Assembly: GCF_018320785.1 (NCBI RefSeq)
Contig: NC_054876.1
Coordinates: forward strand, 8,744,707-8,808,706
DNA: 64,000 nucleotides
Source: Cheilinus undulatus
Taxonomy: Eukaryota > Chordata > Actinopteri > Labriformes > Labridae
Direction of reading: 5' to 3'
The position numbers and the translations under genes are program-made. The notes under the pieces were generated by a model. That model worked only from the letters and a program-made list of their open reading frames with translations, searched no databases and had not been told where the DNA came from. Positions 58,960-64,000 of the stretch are shown piece by piece; position 1 is the stretch's first letter, and the number at the start of each line of letters is the position of its first letter.

Positions 58960-59120
58960 CACCTTTAACCTATATTCCTATCCCTGCGCTGCAGGACAGA
59001 AAGGTTTAGAAAATCTTTCATACTATCAGCAATTAGACTGTATAACTCTAAAGTAAACAGATGAGACTCCCACACGATTGAATTTCCCTTCGGGGATAAA
59101 TAAAGTACTTGTATTGTATT
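58960..59120 (+). mobile_element. LINE 3' end fragment (L2/CR1-like)
   Basis: CTGCGCTGCAGGACAGAAAG, then AAATCTTTCATACTATCAGC and AGACTGTATAACTC, reads like the last codons of a fish LINE. AATTTCCCTTCGGGGATAAA, then TAAAGTACTTGTATTGTATT, is the standard tail. It is a 5'-truncated copy of about 160 bp. Confidence 0.6.
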
Positions 59121-59690
59121 TAACACTCTCAGATGGGCACAGTCCAAATATGATTCCTCCATATCTCACTCCAAAATTTCATTAATTGGTAGAAATCATA
59201 CAAAAACAAAAGCTGTCGTGAGATTAAGGAGTACTATTCACCTTGATAATGTGTAAGTTGCATCGGCTTATCATGGTTAGTTATGATTTTCGGGCTATTT
59301 ATTTGGATCCAAAAGAGAAAAAAAAATATCAGTCTGTTCTCAACAAACAAACTGAATTTTCTATTTTTTCTATTTATATATCTTTTTATTATTAATTTAT
59401 TGATTTTTTTAAATTGATTTTTTTAGTCTTATTGTTTGATCTAATAATTCAGATTTATTTCATTTTACATTGATCATTTGTGGAATTATTAAAGATGCAA
59501 AGTTGTACTATGTGTGAATATTTAATTCATTTTCATTTTTTACACTGCTTCGGCACTAACTGATCTGTTCATGCCAATAAAGTAAACTGAAACTGAAATT
59601 GACAAAATGCATTTTTAAGTTCTGGAGAAAACAGGAAGTTTGAGATGCTCTGGGCCACTGTTGATTGGCCACATGCTGTGATGTCACGCT
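59121..59690. other. AT-rich DNA, nothing recognised
   Basis: T-rich low-complexity sequence at 59350-59460; no gene signal. Confidence 0.45.
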
Positions 59691-59694
59691 GACT

Positions 59695-60351
59695 GAGCTC
59701 CACTGACTGGCTGACCATATATGTCACATGACATCAAAGCCAATGGACTGTGATGACATTATTAAAACCACTTGGCAGTATATACCTGACAGTGCTGCTG
59801 TTTAGAATAGCTGTAGATTCCAGAGTGTCAGAGTTGGCAGACATTTTACTATCAATTAAATTTTTCAGCAGCTGTTCACAACGAGTGTGGAAGAGAATAA
59901 AAGCTGTTGCTCTCGTGTGAGCCAACTTACGGAGCTACCGGACAATGAAAAATTGAAAGTGCTCAAATTGATAGCACAAAATGGAGAATTATTCAGCAGG
60001 CTCCGAGGGTTTCAAGGACTTGAGCTGAAGTTGAACGACAAAACTCAAGTGCTGGAGAAGGCAGAGGAAAAACTCAAGGAAAAGGAATCCTATATCAGAC
60101 AACTGGAGACTGACTTAAAATGTCAAAAAGACACATCAGAACAGAAAATTGTCGATCTCCAAAAGACACGCAGGAAATTGTTCATGTGGAGAAGACATGC
60201 AGGAAATTGTAGGATGAAGTGCAACATGAGACAACACCGAGGGAGGAAGCCGAAGGTTCATTGTAGAGGACCCACAATTCTAGAGTGCCAGCAAAGGCAG
60301 AAGACATTTTACCATAAATCAGCTGTTCACGATAAGTATAGAAGAGAATAA
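59695..60351 (+). pseudogene. coiled-coil cassette, copy 2, with possible promoter or exon start
   Basis: After AGCCAATGG (59741) and AGTATATAC (59776), weak promoter-like words, a TTTTTCAG at 59861-59868 could be a splice acceptor. The open frame then runs through S-C-C-S-R-V-S-Q-L-T-E-L, N-G-E-L-F-S-R-L-R-G-F-Q-G-L-E-L-K-L, K-E-K-E-S-Y-I-R-Q-L-E-T-D-L and S-E-Q-K-I-V-D-L-Q-K-T-R to about 60180. It then shifts into an unrelated basic frame ending at 60351. No ATG begins the coil. It is the best-preserved of the three cassettes; its function is unknown. Confidence 0.55.
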
Positions 60352-60545
60352 AAGGTGTTGCTCACTTTTGAGCCATCTTATGGATGCGCTACAAAGTGAA
60401 AACCTGTGGTCAAAAAAAATAGCAAAAAAATGCAGAATTATTTAGCAGACCCTGAGGGTTTCAAGGACTTGAGTTGAAGTTGCACGAAAAAAACTCAAGA
60501 GACAACTGGAGATGGACTTGAAATGTCAAAAGAGCTCTAGTTTGG
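60290..60545 (+). pseudogene. coiled-coil cassette, copy 3, short and broken
   Basis: GCAGAAGACATTTTACCAT, then CAGCTGTTCACGATAAG, TAGAAGAGAATAAAAG, GAGCCATCTTATGGATGCG and GGGTTTCAAGGACTTGAG repeat the order seen at 59835-60030. An internal deletion joins the CTCAAGA stretch directly to ACAACTGGAGATGGACTTG. Premature stops prevent translation. Confidence 0.65.
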
Positions 60546-60561
60546 CACTAGGTACGGAGAT

Positions 60562-60990
60562 TAGGGCTGCAGCAATAGATTCTTTTTGAAGTCGAGTATT
60601 CTATCAATTCTTCTGACAGTTAATCGAGTACTCTAGTAAGAAATATTGCATTTTTTAATTAGTCACTTTTGCTTTTTTAAAGAGAAGTAGTACTAGACAG
60701 ATGAGAAAAGAAAATGGGTCTCTTAAATGAACTATTTCTAGATTAAAAGTTGGTATTAACAGGTTCTCTAAAGAAAATATATTTTACAAAGTGCAGTGAA
60801 GTTCTGATGACAGTTTACATTTCTTAAAGTTACAAGGAAAGGAAGTTAAGTAATGACATTAGATTATGCCATATTTAGGGTTTTAGGGATCCTTTACTAG
60901 GAATTGTTTGGTGCCAACACTTTATTTCTTCCATTGTAGTTTATTTCTGTACTCCAAGTTGTCATTAAAGTAAAGGGACACTTGACCATT
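60562..60990. other. left end of a hAT-type miniature element and unassigned DNA
   Basis: TAGGGCTGCAGCAATAGATT, then GTCGAGTATTCTATCAATTC and AATCGAGTACTC, is a familiar fish hAT terminus. No matching right end is visible, so the copy is truncated. The rest is AT-rich. Confidence 0.45.
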
Positions 60991-60992
60991 TT

Positions 60993-61180
60993 TTTTTTTT
61001 TTTTAAAGGTTTACTTTGGGCATTTCTGTGCCCCTATTTCATAGAGGAGGACAGCAGACAGAGTCAGAAACAGGGATGAAAGGTGGGGAGAGACATGCGG
61101 CAAAAGGCCCCAGGCTGGACCTGAACCCGGGCCGTTCGCGAACATGGGTTGCACCTCAACCACCCGGCCACCTGTGCCCC
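60993..61180 (-). mobile_element. tRNA-derived SINE, copy 3
   Basis: On the minus strand it has an A box (TGGCCGGGTGGTTGAGG) and a B box (GGGTTCAGGTCC), a body with CATGTCTCTCCCC and CTGTCCTCCTCTATG shared with the other copies, and a terminal A-run. The target duplication is ACTTGACCATTTT (60980-60992) and ACTTAACCATTTT (61181-61193), 12 of 13 identical. The B box is the least conserved of the three copies. Confidence 0.85.
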
Positions 61181-61632
61181 ACTTAACCATTTTAACATCC
61201 TCTACTTTGTGCATGAATGTAATATTTCACATTATAGGAAGAATAAAGCTCCATTTTTTTGTGAGTTCATCCACCGTAAGATAAAAATGTGACCTGTTGA
61301 ATCCTGACTGTTTGATGATGAACTTTAACCTATATAGTCTCTGTCACCGTCTGTGGCAGTAAGGTGTTTCTATTTAATTGGTGACAATTTATTATCAATA
61401 CAAGTCTTATCAAATCATTCAGGATGCTAAAACATTTTGAAAAATACGCTGCAATCAAGACGTCAGTGTGCTGAATTTGAGATAATTCAGAATTCAATGT
61501 ATGACACATGCACGTGGAAAAGAAAGAGAAAGGGGGGGAAATGAGTCTGAACTAAGAATTCTGAGTTTGCTTAAAGTGTTCTGTTTTAACGGTGTAGTGC
61601 CAGTATTATCAGCAAATTTCGTGTTCCCTGCA

Positions 61633-62272
61633 CAGAGGTTGCGCTAGACATTTTTGTTGTCCGTCATTTTGATGGAAAGGGTCATAAAAATTCTGTCACG
61701 CCATTTTACGATCCATCATTATAATTTTCTCTTTAATATCTGTAATATGATATAACTCAATATGATTTTATTAGTGTTTAATTAATGCAGCACCATTTCT
61801 AAATTATATTCATAAAACAATCTTTGAGGTTCTGCATTTTAATGGCACCGAGAGAAAGATGAACACAGCAGCACAGCGTTTACTCTTCTTCATTTTTACG
61901 CAGCGACGGCGGAGTAACAATCCCTGTTTTTAAGCAAGCTACTATGAAGTGTGCCATTCAAGATCGGCTATCACGCACAGTTTGGAGGATATTTTTAATA
62001 TCAAGATGTTGTAGTTTGACGACCATAACTGATAACAAGTTGTTAAAAGGCTGCATTGTGGAGCTGTGCGCATTTGTCTGCTCCACAGGAGTCGTAATCC
62101 AAAAAAACGTCATGCAGTCAGACCTTGTACGCCGACTGCAAATGTGTGCACTGAAATGCAGGCTCATCCTCATCATTCCAGTCCATCAAACGACGGACAG
62201 CCTTCAAAATTCTCCATCATCCTTCAAAAAAATTTGTCAGTGATGGAGAATATTTGGTTAACGCGACCTCTG
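61633..62272. mobile_element. hAT-type miniature element, 640 bp
   Basis: The left end is CAGAGGTTGCGCTAGACA and the reverse complement of the right end is CAGAGGTCGCGTTAACCA. The flanks TCCCTGCA (61625-61632) and TCCCCGCA (62273-62280) agree at 7 of 8 bases. Overlapping open frames inside (61944-62332) have no recognisable domain. Confidence 0.65.
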
Positions 62273-64000
62273 TCCCCGCATGTTGTGGGTATTGACTGCA
62301 GAATTTGCAGTTCATTTAATTCGTCTCCCTGAAATACCTCAGCCAGGTGAACTCGTGCAGCCACTCAGCCTGAAAACAGAATTTCCTGCCTTTTTCATGG
62401 CTGATAGTGAAAAAAAAACCTGAGCCTAAACTTTTTACTGGGTGGGGGATGTATACATAGCAGGGTCCAACGTTAAGATTTTTGCCTACTTGCCCTTTAG
62501 GGCAAGTGCTTCCCAAATCTGCTTGACCCATCTAAATTCCTACTTGCCCTGTCTAGGAGGTATTTTTTTCTGGCTGTAACATGCATACATTTTGCTCATA
62601 ACATACTTAGAACTAAAGTCCATTGCCTCTTGACTGTGGAAAGCAATACACAACATTTCCTTCTAAATAAAACTGTATTTATTAGCTATGTGTTAGCCCA
62701 ATGAAAATGATATTTAACTTTGTACAGATCAGTGCAATGTGAAAGCTGCACCAGGTTGTTTCCGAAGAAATTCAAACTCAGAAATTTCATATTTACAATA
62801 CTAACAAGGTAATACAAACTCAGTAGTATTTTTTTGTAACTGATGAAACCAACTATTCTCAGAGGAAAATGAGGTCAGTAAAACACTTGACACTAGAGAG
62901 GTGGTGGGGTCTGCTACATATGCACCAAGTATAAAATAGTGCTTTTCTTCTGTTTTTGTTTGGTTAATTCATCATGAAACTGAAGAAATTTTCCTGACAC
63001 GTGAAAATCAACCAATTAAGATTTTTCTTGTTTGATTAAAAATGTCTTCCCCAAAACTACATAGTGCCCCTTTAAAGTGCTATTTCACAGTTCCACCCCG
63101 GAACTGTAACAGTTAGACCAGTGGTACTCAACGTTATTCTACCAAAGAGCCACATTGTCTAAAAAATACTTCAGTAAGAAAAATAGAATTAACAGAATAA
63201 TAAACTAAAAATAAAAATTAAAGTTACTCTGCCAGAGTGTCTCTCGAGTCATTTTTGCCTGTCCCAAGCCCAGATAAAGGAGGAGGGTTGGAATTGTGAT
63301 GTTAGAAAAACAAGAATTGACAGGAGCAAGTTCATTTGTAGTTCTGTACATCTTAAAGATCTTTTTACTCACTTTGTGTGTCTCTCATGACGTTTTACTC
63401 TCTCATACAGCATCCATTACAATTAAATGCATACCCATGACTATGCAAATTATGTGATGACGTCATTTGGCGACTTCTGGTGACTTTTAGGACAGCCAAT
63501 AGCTACTTTCCTTACTGAGGAGTTAGCAACACTGGGAGAAATGGAGTTTATTATAGATGATAAATGGACTCAACAGACTCTCAAGAGAATATTAACATCA
63601 GAGGTTTTAAAAGGCTCAATAACTGATGGGCTGGGATTTAAAAGAAATAAGCATTTACAGTGAAATATTGAGAATACATTTAATAAAATCAATAATAAAG
63701 AGTGAATCAGTGTGGAGTTTAATATTTGTTTCCTGATTCACCTTCAAACATAAAACATGTTAAAACATCATAAAATCTAAAGATTCAGATATAAATTTTC
63801 CCTTTCCCACCAAACACCGACATCATGCAGAGGTTTTTTCTACATTCGGTCCGTCATAGCCTTAATTTAGTCAAAAGATAGTTGTAGGAAATTGAGCCAT
63901 GTTTTGTCTGTCTAGACAAATTTAGCCCAATAATAGTTGTTAAAAAATTTGACTATATTACAGCTAAGTTTTTACAGAGACATCATTTCAAGGACCTGAA
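62273..64000. other. intergenic DNA with repeat ends
   Basis: CAGGGTCCAACGTTAAGAT, then TTGCCCTTTAGGGCAAGTGC, at 62461-62511 looks like the end of a DNA element and contains a short palindrome. CCAGTGGTACTCAACGTTAT at 63118 resembles a hAT repeat end. No gene is recognised to the end of the window. Confidence 0.45.

Noticed and set aside
61944..62332. overlapping frames of 99 and 88 codons
   Set aside because: They lie inside a hAT-type miniature element and have no transposase features.

Overview
The window looks like a teleost fish nuclear genome. It is AT-rich, its two recognisable protein-coding genes are split by GT-AG introns, and it is full of repeat types typical of ray-finned fish: Tc1-like transposons, hAT-type miniature elements with 8-bp target duplications, tRNA-derived SINEs and 3' tails of non-LTR elements. 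Much of it is intronic or intergenic. I recognised genes by translating exons and comparing them with remembered protein families; no search was run.

Left part (1-12,100): AT-rich sequence, then a complete six-exon HMGN-family gene on the + strand (3184-5344) with a CCAAT-containing promoter region and two poly(A) signals. Next come quiet intergenic DNA, a retroelement tail, a short CpG-rich segment (about 9250-9600) and a Tc1 element nested inside an older Tc1 element (10,055-12,079).

Middle part (12,120-45,100): one large minus-strand gene, slc37a4, the endoplasmic-reticulum glucose-6-phosphate/phosphate exchanger. It has nine coding exons between 37045 and 13008. Exon 7 is 66 bp, in phase, and matches in length and character the optional 22-residue exon of the human variant transporter. 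A GC-rich segment near 44.8-45.0 kb is a candidate promoter and first non-coding exon. The introns hold SINEs, hAT miniature elements, Tc1 debris and hAT transposase fragments.

Right part (45,500-64,000): no gene that is clearly intact. It begins with a second nested Tc1 pair. A decayed multi-exon locus follows (48.1-50.9 kb) that reads as DDE integrase, then a Ulp1-like protease region, then a PHD finger, which resembles the domain order of Ginger1-type DNA transposons. Its PHD finger is split by a 527-bp insertion with an 8-bp target duplication. After that come a TIR element, a LINE 3' end, and an unrecognised coiled-coil family present as one longer broken copy (57.1-58.4 kb) and three copies of a shorter cassette (52.6, 59.9 and 60.3 kb).

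The two real genes do not form a pathway: HMGN is a nucleosome-binding chromatin protein, and slc37a4 serves glucose homeostasis and glycogen metabolism.
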